Origin: Planococcus halocryophilus | GTDB taxonomy: Bacteria; Bacillota; Bacilli; Bacillales_A; Planococcaceae | NCBI RefSeq assembly: GCF_001687585.2 | Contig: NZ_CP016537.2 | Coordinates: 1,026,001-1,090,000, forward strand | Direction of reading: 5' to 3' | DNA: 64,000 nt | Part shown: one piece after another, positions 34,049 through 44,068 of the stretch | How positions within the stretch are numbered: the stretch's first letter is position 1 | How the letters are laid out: the number at the start of each line of letters is the position of its first letter | Program-made: the position numbers and the translations under genes | The notes under the pieces: model-generated | The model's database searches: none | What the model was told of the DNA's origin: nothing | The model's input: the letters and a program-made list of their open reading frames with translations, nothing else

Positions 34049-34825
34049 CTATTTCCCTTTAAACACAGGTTTTCTTTTTTCTCCAAAAGCGGTAAGAGCT
34101 TCAACTCGGTCTTCAGTGGGTATAGTGATTTCATAAGCCTTACGTTCGATTTGAAGGCCAGTATGTAAATCAGTGTTCATGCCGTTTTTAATTGCGAATT
34201 TTGCTTGTTGAAGTGCGATTGGGCCATTTGCAAGAATGGCATCTGAAAAATTGCCAGTTACTTCAGCAAGTTCATCACGTGTGGTGACTCGTGTTAATAA
34301 TCCATAATCCAATGCTTCAACAGATTTTAAGCGACGTGCAGTCAATATTAACTCTAATGCTTTTGTTTCACCGATCAAACGAGGAAGACGTTGAGTGCCG
34401 CCAGCTCCGGGAATAATTCCTAAACTCGTTTCAGTTAGTCCTAGAAGTGTATCATCTGTAGCAATTCGGAAATCACAAGCGAGTGCTAGTTCCATTCCCC
34501 CTCCAAATGCAAAACCATTAATCATAGCAATAGTTGGTTGTGGCAAGTTTTCGATTGTGGAAAACACTTCTCCGATTTTGTAGATATTGCGTTTAACATG
34601 TTGGTCAGTTAAATTTTTGCGTTCTTTCAAGTCCGCACCCACACTGAATGCTTTTTCCCCTGCACCAGTGAAAACAACAACACGGATATCTGGATTGATG
34701 CGGATTGCTTCTACAACCTGACCCAGCTCGTTTAACATGTCATAGTTAAAGGCATTCATGGCCTCGGGTCTGTTTAACGTAATAAAAGCCAAATTGTTTT
34801 GTTGTTCATAATGAATTGTGTCCAT
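34049..34825 (-). CDS. Enoyl-CoA hydratase (crotonase)
   Basis: A 258-residue crotonase with both catalytic glutamates in place: Glu112 in FGGGMELALACD and Glu132 in TETSLGIIPGAGGTQRLPR. The oxyanion-hole segment KAFSVGADLKERK is at about residues 58-70. This is the classical hydratase arrangement, unlike the Asp-type crotonase at 3349-4128. It would hydrate 2-enoyl-CoA in fatty acid or branched amino acid breakdown. The start is the ATG six bases after GGGGG. It converges on the S9 gene, with no partner enzymes adjacent. Confidence 0.85.
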   Translation of the reverse strand: MDTIHYEQQNNLAFITLNRPEAMNAFNYDMLNELGQVVEAIRINPDIRVVVFTGAGEKAFSVGADLKERKNLTDQHVKRNIYKIGEVFSTIENLPQPTIAMINGFAFGGGMELALACDFRIATDDTLLGLTETSLGIIPGAGGTQRLPRLIGETKALELILTARRLKSVEALDYGLLTRVTTRDELAEVTGNFSDAILANGPIALQQAKFAIKNGMNTDLHTGLQIERKAYEITIPTEDRVEALTAFGEKRKPVFKGK

Positions 34826-34871
34826 TTTCATCCCCCTTGTATCGTTCCATCCATTAAAAACATATCACTTT

Positions 34872-34901
34872 TTGGACTATTTCGCCATCAGACTCTATAA
34901 T
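34872..34901 (+). promoter_or_regulatory. Promoter of the ubiB-like gene
   Basis: TTGGAC and TATAAT are separated by 18 bp, 25 bases before the start codon. Confidence 0.6.
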
Positions 34902-34926
34902 GAACTCCATGGGAGGGACTGCATTT

Positions 34927-36543
34927 ATGAATCAAATAACGTTTATACGCATCTTCCGGATTGTCTGGCTGGCAGTCAAGATCTTTTTACAAGTAACGAT
35001 TTTCCAAAAGCGCAATCGAGGCAAATGGACTCCGCTAGTTGAAAAAAGATGGAATGAGATGATTACAAAGCAAGCAAAAGAATATAAGAACCTCGCATTA
35101 AAGCTAGGTGGCCTTATGATTAAACTTGGGCAGTTTCTCTCAACACGAGCGGATATCATGCCGCCATCGTTTCTCGAAGAGTTAGAAGGGCTAATAGACC
35201 GTGTACCTTCTGTTCCAAGACAGGACATCATCTCAGTGCTTGAACAAGAATGGAATACGCCCCATACGGAATACTTGGACCATTTATCAGAATCAGCAAT
35301 CGCTTCTGCTTCAATTGGTGAAGTATACAAAGGGGTACTGAAAAATGGGTTGGAAGTCGCCGTCAAAGTTCAGCGACCAGGAACCGATCGGATATTACGC
35401 GCTGACTTTAAAGCCATTCGCATTGTGATATGGCTAGCTGAAAAATTCACACCGTATGGAAAACAAATTGACTTTAAGCAATTATACGTGGAGATGACAG
35501 AAACCATTGGCAACGAATTAAATTTTTTGAAAGAACTTCAAAATGGCCGTTCTTTTTCCGATCGCTTTGATGCAATGGAAGGAGTCCGGATTCCGATGTA
35601 TTTCGATGAATTCACCACACGTCGCGTGCTGGTGATGGAATGGATTGAAGGAGCGCGAATTACAGATTTAGCATTTATCGAAAAAAACGAATTAGATCGT
35701 CATGAAATATCCGAACGTTTGTTTATTTTGTTTTTGGAACAAATTTTATACGGCGGTCAATTCCATGCCGACCCTCATGGGGGAAATATTTTACTTGAAC
35801 CAAATGGCGGAATTGTGTTGATCGATTTTGGGATGATCGGTACGATTACAAAAAAAGATTCCCAATCTGTATTACGTGCAGCAGAAGGAATTATTTTCAA
35901 AAATTACGAGCAAGTACTGGATTCATTGGAAGAATTACGCTTTTTATTGCCCCAGGCAGATCGCGTCGTGTTAGAGGACGCCATATCACGACTTGTGGCA
36001 GCATACGAATCAAACGAATTGTCACAGATGGATAGTTTTGTAGTAGAGCGGTTACTTGATGATATTCAAGACATTGTTCGAACACAACCGGTTCAATTAC
36101 CAGCTGAATTTGCCTTTTTTGGACGAGCAACTTCTATTTTTGTCGGTGTCTTGCATATCTTAGATCCAAATGTAGATTTAATGGCATTGGCTCGACCACG
36201 AATTCTGGAATGGGCTTCGTCACAAAAAGAAGGCAAAGGGATGTTCGGTAAAGAAGACATCTTACGCTGGGTATTAAATGGAACAGGTCCATTACGCGTC
36301 TTTCCTCAGAAAGTGATCAATTATTTAGAAGAACCAGAGCGTCTCCGTCGCTATATTGAAAATCGGGATGGCAAGGAACGTGAATACCGACGTGATTTAC
36401 AATCTCGTATGTTTGCTGGAGTTTTCACAATCCTGTCTTTTGTCGGAATTTCCGTCTCCGTTTGGTTCTGGAACGAACCTTATATGTGGGTTTCTTCGGT
36501 ATTTTTCGTAGGCTCTCTGTGGGCATATCGTTCGATAAAGTAA
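34927..36543 (+). CDS. UbiB/ABC1 (ADCK)-family atypical kinase
   Basis: A 538-residue protein of the UbiB family. Family motifs are KLGQFLSTR (KxGQ, about residue 66), ASIGEVYKG, VAVKVQRPG with the lysine, HADPHGGN (catalytic loop) and the DFG motif (VLIDFGMIG). Two hydrophobic helices close the C-terminus (about residues 492-535). In ubiquinone makers UbiB aids quinone synthesis; this organism type makes menaquinone, so its role in lipid or quinone handling is inferred only. ATG 34927 follows GGGAGGG. Confidence 0.85.
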   Translation: MNQITFIRIFRIVWLAVKIFLQVTIFQKRNRGKWTPLVEKRWNEMITKQAKEYKNLALKLGGLMIKLGQFLSTRADIMPPSFLEELEGLIDRVPSVPRQDIISVLEQEWNTPHTEYLDHLSESAIASASIGEVYKGVLKNGLEVAVKVQRPGTDRILRADFKAIRIVIWLAEKFTPYGKQIDFKQLYVEMTETIGNELNFLKELQNGRSFSDRFDAMEGVRIPMYFDEFTTRRVLVMEWIEGARITDLAFIEKNELDRHEISERLFILFLEQILYGGQFHADPHGGNILLEPNGGIVLIDFGMIGTITKKDSQSVLRAAEGIIFKNYEQVLDSLEELRFLLPQADRVVLEDAISRLVAAYESNELSQMDSFVVERLLDDIQDIVRTQPVQLPAEFAFFGRATSIFVGVLHILDPNVDLMALARPRILEWASSQKEGKGMFGKEDILRWVLNGTGPLRVFPQKVINYLEEPERLRRYIENRDGKEREYRRDLQSRMFAGVFTILSFVGISVSVWFWNEPYMWVSSVFFVGSLWAYRSIK

Positions 36544-36583
36544 AAAAAGCGAAAACGCCACGAAACAACATAAAGATACTAAC

Positions 36584-36630
36584 AAAAGAGCTTTCGATTA
36601 AAGTCTTTAACTTTAATCAAAAGCTCTTTT
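36584..36630 (+). terminator. Terminator between the ubiB-like gene and comK
   Basis: AAAAGAGCTTT-GATTAAAG and CTTTAATC-AAAGCTCTTTT form a long stem with one mismatch and T-rich ends on both strands. Confidence 0.8.
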
Positions 36631-36658
36631 ACGTTGCCATTTAAAATGAGTAAAACAT

Positions 36659-37213
36659 TCACTCAAGAGGCTGCTGTTTGCGTGGGGGAAATGTCCGTGT
36701 TGTCACATAAGCCATCGGACGATTATGAACACGCTGCGCCTTTTTGAAAAAACGACGAAGGGATCCGGCGAAAGAATGTTGATTACGTAAAGCAATAGGC
36801 GATACATCTAAATAAACGGTTAAGTTATTGCTTAAATAAATGATACTTCCCTTGCCGCTGCTGTCACTTTCGATAAGGTCGATGGCATCGTAATTAAACC
36901 AAACGCATTCTTTGTTTTTAGGAGAGTGTGTCGGAAAGAAAATGAGTGGATTGCCGTAATACTCGCCTACAATAATGGGGGGCTTATGTTTTACACCGAC
37001 AGCTTTTTGAGCATAAAGTGTGGCGCTTTCTAATGACGCACGATAAAAGCGGCAAGAAGTGGTTACCGTTTTGTAAACAGCGTCTTCAACCACAAATTCA
37101 TTGCGGTCTTCAATCACACGCATCCAGGTGCGATGGCCGTCCGTATAGGGTAAAAGGGCATACGTATTTGTGCAAATCGTATACGAAGACGGTCTGTGAT
37201 TCTTTTTACTCAT
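36659..37213 (-). CDS. comK: Competence transcription factor ComK
   Basis: A 184-residue protein matching ComK: SCRFYRASLESA, KHKPPIIV and IFFPTHSPKNKECVWFNYD align with the same blocks I recall in B. subtilis ComK (SCRFFGSSY, HKPPI, FPT-S). ComK binds K-boxes (two AAAA-N5-TTTT sites) and switches on DNA-uptake genes and itself. The length is close to the family norm (about 190). The neighbour yhzC, encoding an IDEAL-domain protein, is divergent, as next to comK in B. subtilis. A K-box lies upstream. Confidence 0.87.
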   Translation of the reverse strand: MSKKNHRPSSYTICTNTYALLPYTDGHRTWMRVIEDRNEFVVEDAVYKTVTTSCRFYRASLESATLYAQKAVGVKHKPPIIVGEYYGNPLIFFPTHSPKNKECVWFNYDAIDLIESDSSGKGSIIYLSNNLTVYLDVSPIALRNQHSFAGSLRRFFKKAQRVHNRPMAYVTTRTFPPRKQQPLE

Positions 37214-37248
37214 GAAGAATAACCCCCTAAATTTACTTTACATATCCT

Positions 37249-37276
37249 ATTATAATAAAAAATGGAAATTTGGCAA
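37249..37276 (-). promoter_or_regulatory. Promoter of comK
   Basis: On the minus strand TTGCCA and TATAAT are separated by 16 bp, about 36 bases before the comK start. Confidence 0.6.
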
Positions 37277-37290
37277 CGTTAATTAGATTG

Positions 37291-37323
37291 AAAATAAACT
37301 TTTTTCTGTTTAATTGTAATTTT
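37291..37323 (-). promoter_or_regulatory. ComK-binding K-box upstream of comK
   Basis: On the minus strand AAAAGTTTATTTT is a perfect AAAA-N5-TTTT box (37291-37303). A second, weaker box AAAATTACAATTA (37311-37323) begins 20 bases upstream of it, about two helical turns. It lies just upstream of the -35 element and suggests autoregulation. Confidence 0.6.
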
Positions 37324-37333
37324 CAAATAAGTC

Positions 37334-37363
37334 TTGATTTTTATTATTCCTTTCATGTATACT
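37334..37363 (+). promoter_or_regulatory. Promoter of yhzC
   Basis: TTGATT and TATACT are separated by 18 bp, about 28 bases before the start codon. The K-box lies just upstream. Confidence 0.5.
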
Positions 37364-37390
37364 AATGAAAAGCATTCGGGGTGAAGAAGA

Positions 37391-37633
37391 ATGGAAAACT
37401 ATTATTCTTATGCTGATTTCATGAAGGCAATGGCTCAAACAAAAAAAATTACGGAAGCTGAAAAGCTGCTAAATGATATCTATTTAGATCTGTTCTTAAA
37501 ACATGTTCATCGTTCTCAACAGGAAGAACAGCTAATGGCACTCATCGATGAAGCCCTGGACAATCATGATCAAAAAGCGTTCACTAAATACACAACTCAA
37601 TTACAAATTTTAAATCACGAAGAAACGGAATAA
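37391..37633 (+). CDS. yhzC: IDEAL-domain protein YhzC
   Basis: An 80-residue helical protein carrying the literal motif IDEAL in LMALIDEALDNHD (about residues 52-56), the name-giving end of the IDEAL domain. In B. subtilis a small IDEAL-domain gene (yhzC) lies beside comK, and I assign the name on that basis. Its function is unknown; the domain is thought to mediate protein contacts. GGGGTG precedes the ATG. Confidence 0.75.
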   Translation: MENYYSYADFMKAMAQTKKITEAEKLLNDIYLDLFLKHVHRSQQEEQLMALIDEALDNHDQKAFTKYTTQLQILNHEETE

Positions 37634-37656
37634 ATAGCTGTTTAAAAAATAGCTAG

Positions 37657-37691
37657 AAAAAGGGAACTAGATATAATCTAGTTCCCTTTTT
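37657..37691 (+). terminator. Terminator of yhzC
   Basis: AAAAAGGGAACTAGAT pairs perfectly with ATCTAGTTCCCTTTTT around ATA. Confidence 0.9.
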
Positions 37692-37776
37692 CTATGCTCA
37701 TTAAGAGAAGGCGATTCCTTTATGAATGTACTAGCAACTTTCTATTTCTAGGTATTTTTTTCTTAATTTGCATTAA

Positions 37777-37790
37777 AAAACATATGTTCG
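37777..37790 (+). promoter_or_regulatory. LexA (DinR)-like box before uvrB
   Basis: AAAACATATGTTCG matches 12 of 14 positions of the Bacillus SOS box CGAAC-RNRY-GTTCG. A weaker CATATGTT element lies at 37814-37821. uvrBA is SOS-controlled in B. subtilis. Confidence 0.6.
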
Positions 37791-37860
37791 CTTTTTATTA
37801 GTGGTTTTTTAGGGCATATGTTAAAGTAGATGTATTGAAAGAATGGGAGGATGCCTCATT

Positions 37861-39843
37861 ATGAAACAAGAATTTAATTTGCAAGCACCATATGAACCCG
37901 CGGGAGATCAGCCACAAGCGATTGCTGAATTGACCCAAGGCATCATCGACGGCAAGCGTTGCCAAACATTATTGGGAGCAACGGGTACAGGGAAAACCTA
38001 TACAATGTCAAACGTCATCCAGCAAGTGAAAAAGCCAACCCTTGTTATGGCTCACAATAAAACTTTAGCAGGGCAGCTCTACAGCGAATTTAAAGAATTT
38101 TTCCCCGATAATGCTGTAGAGTATTTTGTTAGTTATTATGATTATTATCAACCCGAGGCATATGTGCCACAATCAGATACATTTATAGAAAAAGACGCGA
38201 GCATTAACGATGAAATTGACAAACTGCGTCACTCTGCAACAAGTTCGTTATTTGAACGTGATGATGTTATTGTCATCGCATCAGTTTCTTGTATTTATGG
38301 ACTTGGATCGCCAAAAGAATACCGTGAATTGGTCGTTTCTTTACGTAAAGGAATGGAAATCGAGCGCAATCAATTATTAAGAAAATTAGTGGATGTTCAA
38401 TACGAGCGTAACGATATCAACTTTATCCGTGGGACATTCCGTGTCCGTGGCGATGTGGTAGAAATATTCCCAGCGTCACGTGATGAAAGATGTTTACGTG
38501 TTGAATTTTTTGGTGATGAGATTGATCGCATTCGTGAAGTAGATGCACTGACTGGTGAAATTATTGGTGAACGTGACCATGTTGCCATTTTCCCAGCATC
38601 TCACTTTGTGACACGTGAAGATAAAATGGTCAAAGCCATTGAAAATATTGAAGTTGAATTAGAAGAACGTCTGAAGGAAATGCGTGCGGAAGATAAATTA
38701 TTAGAAGCACAGCGACTTGAACAGCGCACACGCTATGATTTAGAAATGATGCGGGAGATGGGCTTTTGTTCGGGGATTGAAAACTACTCACGTCATTTGA
38801 CACTTCGTCCTGCAGGAGCACAGCCTTATACATTAATTGATTATTTCCCAGAAGACTTTTTATTAGTAGTGGATGAAAGCCACGTAACTTTGCCGCAAGT
38901 CCGTGGGATGTTTAATGGTGATCAAGCGCGTAAAAAAGTATTAGTTGATCACGGGTTCCGTTTGCCTTCAGCAATGGATAATCGCCCGTTAACATTTACA
39001 GAGTTTGAAGAACATATTAGTCAAGCGGTATTCGTATCCGCAACACCAGGTCCGTATGAATTAGAACATACGCCAGAAATGGTTGAACAGATTATTCGTC
39101 CGACAGGATTGCTTGATCCGACAATTGAAATTCGTCCAATTGAAGGGCAAATTGATGATTTGATGGACCAAATTCGTCAACGAGCGGAAAAAAATGAACG
39201 TGTATTAGTCACGACTTTAACGAAAAAAATGTCGGAAGATTTAACGGCTTATTTAAAAGACGCAGGCATCAAAGTTAATTACTTGCACTCCGAAATCAAA
39301 ACACTCGAACGGATTGAAATTATTCGCGAATTGCGAATGGGTGTCTATGATGTACTTGTGGGGATTAACTTACTGCGTGAAGGACTAGATATTCCAGAAG
39401 TTTCGTTAGTGACCATTTTGGATGCTGACAAAGAAGGATTTTTACGTTCTGAGCGAGCACTTATTCAAACGATGGGACGTGCAGCAAGAAACGCAAATGG
39501 TCAAGTCATCATGTATGCTGACAGAATAACCGATTCGATGCAAAAAGCGATGGACGAAACGACACGCCGTCGCACCATTCAAGCAGAATACAACGAAAAA
39601 CATGGTGTCACGCCAATTACCATACAGAAGAAAATTCGTGACGTCATCCGTGCAACAAACGCGGCAGAAGAGTCAGAAGAATATATTTCAAAAGCAGTAT
39701 CAGGCAAGAAGCTCAAAAAAGAAGAGCGCGTAAAACTGATCAGCTTGTTGGAAACAGAAATGAAAGAAGCTGCAAAAGCACTCGACTTCGAACGTGCTGC
39801 AGAATTGCGGGATACGGTGCTTGAATTGAAAGCGGAAGGATGA
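37861..39843 (+). CDS. uvrB: Excinuclease ABC subunit B (UvrB)
   Basis: A 660-residue helicase-like DNA damage verification subunit. Walker A is [11 protein letters not shown] (about residues 37-47), the beta-hairpin is [15 protein letters not shown], Walker B is VVDESH, helicase motif VI is QTMGRAARN, and the C-terminal UVR domain is [20 protein letters not shown]. ATG 37861 follows GGGAGG and gives the usual [17 protein letters not shown] start. uvrA follows after six bases, so both form one operon, probably SOS-induced through the box upstream. Confidence 0.96.
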   Translation: MKQEFNLQAPYEPAGDQPQAIAELTQGIIDGKRCQTLLGATGTGKTYTMSNVIQQVKKPTLVMAHNKTLAGQLYSEFKEFFPDNAVEYFVSYYDYYQPEAYVPQSDTFIEKDASINDEIDKLRHSATSSLFERDDVIVIASVSCIYGLGSPKEYRELVVSLRKGMEIERNQLLRKLVDVQYERNDINFIRGTFRVRGDVVEIFPASRDERCLRVEFFGDEIDRIREVDALTGEIIGERDHVAIFPASHFVTREDKMVKAIENIEVELEERLKEMRAEDKLLEAQRLEQRTRYDLEMMREMGFCSGIENYSRHLTLRPAGAQPYTLIDYFPEDFLLVVDESHVTLPQVRGMFNGDQARKKVLVDHGFRLPSAMDNRPLTFTEFEEHISQAVFVSATPGPYELEHTPEMVEQIIRPTGLLDPTIEIRPIEGQIDDLMDQIRQRAEKNERVLVTTLTKKMSEDLTAYLKDAGIKVNYLHSEIKTLERIEIIRELRMGVYDVLVGINLLREGLDIPEVSLVTILDADKEGFLRSERALIQTMGRAARNANGQVIMYADRITDSMQKAMDETTRRRTIQAEYNEKHGVTPITIQKKIRDVIRATNAAEESEEYISKAVSGKKLKKEERVKLISLLETEMKEAAKALDFERAAELRDTVLELKAEG

Positions 39844-39849
39844 TGCAAG

Positions 39850-42732
39850 GTGAAGAAACAGGAAATACGCATACAAGGTGCACGCGCACATAATTTAAAA
39901 AATATTGATGTTGTCATTCCGCGTGACAAACTTGTCGTTATGACGGGTTTGTCAGGGTCTGGTAAATCATCATTAGCATTTGATACGATTTATGCAGAAG
40001 GTCAACGGCGATATGTTGAGTCACTGTCTGCTTATGCACGCCAATTTCTAGGGCAAATGGATAAGCCAGATGTCGATTTAATCGAAGGTTTATCACCAGC
40101 CATTTCAATAGATCAGAAAACCACGAGTAAAAACCCACGATCTACAGTGGCAACTGTAACAGAAATTTACGATTATATGCGTTTGATGTTCGCACGGATT
40201 GGCAAACCGATTTGTCCGAATCACGGCATTGAGATTTCATCACAAACAATTGAGCAGATGGTAGATCGTATTGTAGAATATCCAGAGCGCACCAAAATGC
40301 AGATTTTGGCGCCGATTGTATCTGGTCGAAAAGGTACTCATGTTAAATTACTTGAAGACATTAAAAAGCAAGGTTATGTCCGTGTTCGTGTGAATGGAGA
40401 ATTAATTGATTTAGATGACGATATTACATTGGATAAAAACAAAAAGCATAATATCGAAGTAGTCATTGACCGGATTATTATTAAAGAAGGGATCGCCCCA
40501 CGGTTAAGTGATTCTTTAGAATCTGCTCTACGATTAGCAGATGGACGGGTATTAGTAGATGTAATGGAAAAAGAAGAGTTATTGTTTAGTGAACATCATG
40601 CTTGTCCGATTTGTGGATTTTCCATCGGTGAATTAGAACCGAGAATGTTTTCGTTCAACTCACCTTTTGGTGCTTGTCCAGAATGTGATGGCTTAGGGAT
40701 GAAGCTCGAAGTTGATCCTGAACTCGTCATTCCTGATTGGAATGTGTCATTAAATAAAGGGGCGATTGTGCCATGGCAGCCGACGAGTTCGCAATATTAT
40801 CCACAATTACTAAAAGCTGTTTGTCAGCATTATAAAATCGATATGGATATTCCGGTCAGTGAGTTGCCCGAAGAATATATAAATGTCATTATGCGTGGAT
40901 CTGGAGAAGATAAAATTCGTTTCCGTTACGAAAATGATTATGGCCAAATTCGAGATAATCATATTCAGTTTGAGGGAGTCCTTTCGAACGTTGATCGGCG
41001 CTACCGTGAAACGTCATCTGACTATATTCGTGAGCAAATGGAAAAATACATGGGGCAACAAGCATGTCCTACGTGTGAAGGGTATCGTTTAAAACCGGAA
41101 TCTTTATCAGTAAAAGTGAATAACTTGCACATCGGGACAGTAGCGGAGTTTTCTATTGTAGAAGCATATGAATTTTTCGATCAACTAAAATTATCGGAAA
41201 AAGATATGCAAATTGCGAAATTGATATTACGGGAAATTCAAGAGCGGATTGGTTTCTTGATCAATGTCGGTTTAGACTACCTTACGTTAAACCGTGCCTC
41301 TGGAACTTTATCAGGGGGAGAAGCGCAACGAATTCGTTTAGCAACTCAAATTGGCTCAAGGTTGACTGGCGTATTGTATATTTTGGATGAACCCTCAATT
41401 GGCTTGCATCAGCGTGATAATGACCGATTGATTGAGACGCTTAAAAGTATGCGGGACATCGGAAATACGTTAATTGTCGTCGAACATGATGAAGATACCA
41501 TGTTGGCAGCAGATTATTTAATCGATGTTGGGCCAGGAGCAGGAGTTCATGGTGGCGAAATTATTGCTGCGGGGACACCAGATAAGGTGATGAAAAACAA
41601 AAAATCATTAACTGGACAATATTTAAGCGGCAAGAAGTTTATTCCATTGCCGGCAGAGCGAAGAACGCCAAGCGATCGAAAAATAGCAATTCGTGGAGCT
41701 AACCAAAATAACTTGAAAAAAGTAGATGTTGATATTCCGCTTGGGTTATTTACAGCTGTTACAGGTGTTTCAGGCTCAGGGAAAAGTACGTTGATAAATG
41801 AAATTCTTTATAAAACTTTGGCACATCGATTAAATCGAGCTAAAGCAAAGCCAGGACAATTCGATTCAATCGAAGGAACTGAAGAGTTAGAAAAAGTCAT
41901 CGAAATCGATCAGTCGCCAATTGGTCGAACACCTCGCTCAAACCCTGCAACTTATACAGGCGTTTTTGATGATGTACGAGATGTTTACGCCACAACGAAC
42001 GAAGCAAAAGTTCGGGGGTATAAAAAAGGACGTTTCAGTTTCAACGTCAAGGGCGGTCGCTGTGAAGCTTGTCGTGGGGATGGTATTATAAAAATAGAAA
42101 TGCATTTCCTTCCGGATGTTTATGTGCCTTGCGAAATTTGCCACGGTAAACGGTATAACCGAGAAACTTTGGAAGTGAAATATAAAAATAAAAGCATTGC
42201 CGATGTACTGGCTATGACGGTAGAAGACGCTTTATCATTTTTTGAAAACATTCCAAAGATTAACCGGAAACTGCAGACCATTGTCGATGTGGGATTGGGT
42301 TACATTACGATGGGGCAACCTGCCACAACATTATCAGGAGGAGAGGCGCAACGCGTGAAGCTAGCTTCAGAGCTTCATAAACGTTCAAACGGTAAATCCT
42401 TCTACATTTTGGATGAACCAACAACTGGTCTTCATGCCGATGATATTTCGCGGCTACTGCTAGTGTTACAGCGTCTTGTAGAAAATGGCGATACTGTATT
42501 GACCATTGAACATAATCTAGATGTTATTAAGACAGCAGATCATATTATTGATCTAGGCCCTGAAGGTGGAGACAAAGGCGGAACCATTTTGGCAACAGGT
42601 ACTCCTGAAGAAATTGCAGCTGTTGATAATTCTTATACTGGCAAGTATTTAAAACCAATTCTTGAACGGGACCGGGCGCGTATGGAGTCCTTAGTTAAAG
42701 GCGCAAGTCGTAAGAAAAAAGTAGTTAAATGA
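39850..42732 (+). CDS. uvrA: Excinuclease ABC subunit A (UvrA)
   Basis: A 960-residue DNA damage sensor with two ABC ATPase heads. The first Walker A is GLSGSGKSS (about residues 31-39), the second GVSGSGKST (about 640). Signatures are [13 protein letters not shown] and [13 protein letters not shown]. Zinc modules CPICGFSIG...CPECDG and CEACRGDG...CEICHG are both present. The start is GTG. The length is normal for the family. It follows uvrB with only six bases between. Confidence 0.96.
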   Translation: MKKQEIRIQGARAHNLKNIDVVIPRDKLVVMTGLSGSGKSSLAFDTIYAEGQRRYVESLSAYARQFLGQMDKPDVDLIEGLSPAISIDQKTTSKNPRSTVATVTEIYDYMRLMFARIGKPICPNHGIEISSQTIEQMVDRIVEYPERTKMQILAPIVSGRKGTHVKLLEDIKKQGYVRVRVNGELIDLDDDITLDKNKKHNIEVVIDRIIIKEGIAPRLSDSLESALRLADGRVLVDVMEKEELLFSEHHACPICGFSIGELEPRMFSFNSPFGACPECDGLGMKLEVDPELVIPDWNVSLNKGAIVPWQPTSSQYYPQLLKAVCQHYKIDMDIPVSELPEEYINVIMRGSGEDKIRFRYENDYGQIRDNHIQFEGVLSNVDRRYRETSSDYIREQMEKYMGQQACPTCEGYRLKPESLSVKVNNLHIGTVAEFSIVEAYEFFDQLKLSEKDMQIAKLILREIQERIGFLINVGLDYLTLNRASGTLSGGEAQRIRLATQIGSRLTGVLYILDEPSIGLHQRDNDRLIETLKSMRDIGNTLIVVEHDEDTMLAADYLIDVGPGAGVHGGEIIAAGTPDKVMKNKKSLTGQYLSGKKFIPLPAERRTPSDRKIAIRGANQNNLKKVDVDIPLGLFTAVTGVSGSGKSTLINEILYKTLAHRLNRAKAKPGQFDSIEGTEELEKVIEIDQSPIGRTPRSNPATYTGVFDDVRDVYATTNEAKVRGYKKGRFSFNVKGGRCEACRGDGIIKIEMHFLPDVYVPCEICHGKRYNRETLEVKYKNKSIADVLAMTVEDALSFFENIPKINRKLQTIVDVGLGYITMGQPATTLSGGEAQRVKLASELHKRSNGKSFYILDEPTTGLHADDISRLLLVLQRLVENGDTVLTIEHNLDVIKTADHIIDLGPEGGDKGGTILATGTPEEIAAVDNSYTGKYLKPILERDRARMESLVKGASRKKKVVK

Positions 42733-42831
42733 AACTTTTCTCGCTAACAAACGTATTTAGTAACAGAACCTATCTGTTTGTTAGGTAAGCTTTAGCTTAT
42801 TGATATTCAGAAAAAGAGGAGGCCGCAATAC

Positions 42832-44004
42832 ATGCAAAGCGAAAAAGAACGCATTTTAGACATGGTTGAGAACGGTACGATTTCAGCACGTGAAGCAGTT
42901 GAGTTGTTGCGCGCGATAGATGGCAATAGTTCTTCTTCAAATGAACCCAATTATGGCCGGAACACTCAACGAGACAAATCAAGCAAGCGTGGGTTTTTCA
43001 GACCCGAAGATATTGTGAAAAAAGTGTCGCAAGATTTTTCGAAAAATGTATCGAAAAACGTCTCAAAGAATGTCTCACGCGACATTAATGACTTTGGCAA
43101 TCGCATGATGGAGTTTATGCAAACTTCTGTCGGCAAGTTGAAAACAATGGAGTTTGATTCGCCATTTGGGGAAGCTGTTCAATTCAGTCATACCTTTACT
43201 GATGAAATGACCGATTTGAATACAATCATTGCAGATATTGCGAATGGCCAATTGGAGATTTTCCCATCACAAGATGGTTTATTGCGTGCAGAGTGTAGCG
43301 TAAAAGCTTATCGTTCAGAATCTGCAGCGCATGCCAAAGAAGATTTTCTTGATAAATTTGTATTTATCGCGGATGATCACAAGTTACGGATCATTAGTGA
43401 CTTGAAAACGACGCAAGTAAATGTAGTTCTTTATGTACCTGATGCTGCTTATGAGCACATTACAGCGCGCTTGTTTAATGGTGGATTTACCATGAAACGA
43501 TTAAATGCTGAATTGGTAAAAGTAAAAACTGCAAATGGCAAAATTGATTTGAAAAATGTAGAGTTTGCAGATGCAGAATTAGAAACTGCTAATGGTGCGA
43601 TTCATGTAAATGAAACTAAAGGGAAAGTATTAGAAGCTGAAACTTTAAATGGTCGCATTTATGTTGATGGCGATATCCAAACCATCGTTGCCAAGTCGCT
43701 GAATGGCAATATTGTTGCTACAACAAGATGTAAAGAAGCGCGTAAACTTGAAACAAAGACGTTAGCAGGCAATGTAGAAATTTACATTCCAGCTCACTTG
43801 CCGTTAAAAGGTGAAGTTTCATCTAACCTAGGCAAAATGGATGTGTTGCTTTCGGATATCGATGCTACACATGAGCAAGGACAGTTTATGCAAAAGTCGA
43901 TTCGTTTCTCGAAACAAGGAACAGAACCGGCTGCAGCTCCGTTATTAGTTTACGGTGAAACCAAAACAGGATCCGTTTTGCTTCGTTATTTAACAATCGA
44001 ATAA
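42832..44004 (+). CDS. yvlB: YvlB/LiaX-like DUF4097 protein
   Basis: A 390-residue protein with an N-terminal SHOCT-like helical module (KERILDMVENGTISAREAVELLRAID, about residues 5-30) and a C-terminal DUF4097 beta-helix (about residues 120-385) of repeats such as TANGKIDLKNV and TLNGRIYVDGD. YvlB of B. subtilis is also encoded next to uvrBA. Its relative LiaX of enterococci controls envelope stress responses, so an envelope role is likely. An (F/V)SKN motif repeats four times at about residues 69-84. yvlA, yvlC and yvlD are not adjacent. Confidence 0.8.
   Translation: MQSEKERILDMVENGTISAREAVELLRAIDGNSSSSNEPNYGRNTQRDKSSKRGFFRPEDIVKKVSQDFSKNVSKNVSKNVSRDINDFGNRMMEFMQTSVGKLKTMEFDSPFGEAVQFSHTFTDEMTDLNTIIADIANGQLEIFPSQDGLLRAECSVKAYRSESAAHAKEDFLDKFVFIADDHKLRIISDLKTTQVNVVLYVPDAAYEHITARLFNGGFTMKRLNAELVKVKTANGKIDLKNVEFADAELETANGAIHVNETKGKVLEAETLNGRIYVDGDIQTIVAKSLNGNIVATTRCKEARKLETKTLAGNVEIYIPAHLPLKGEVSSNLGKMDVLLSDIDATHEQGQFMQKSIRFSKQGTEPAAAPLLVYGETKTGSVLLRYLTIE
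43037..43084 (+). repeat. 12-bp tandem repeats inside yvlB
   Basis: Four tandem copies of a 12-base unit encode the residues FSKN/VSKN/VSKN/VSRD-like. They lie in the linker between the SHOCT-like module and the DUF4097 domain. Confidence 0.65.
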
Positions 44005-44011
44005 ATAATAG

Positions 44012-44049
44012 GAAAGCCGACACAAGTGTGACTTGTGTCGGCTTTTTTT
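44012..44049 (+). terminator. Bidirectional terminator between yvlB and the DUF1801 gene
   Basis: AAAGCCGACACAAG pairs with CTTGTGTCGGCTTT around TGTGA, with T7 on the plus strand. Confidence 0.88.
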
Positions 44050-44068
44050 GTGGCAAGTATCAACATCA

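Noticed and set aside
42744..42784. CTAACAAAC/GTTTGTTAG hairpin after uvrA as a terminator
   Set aside because: The loop is 23 bases and there is no T run; it may be chance.
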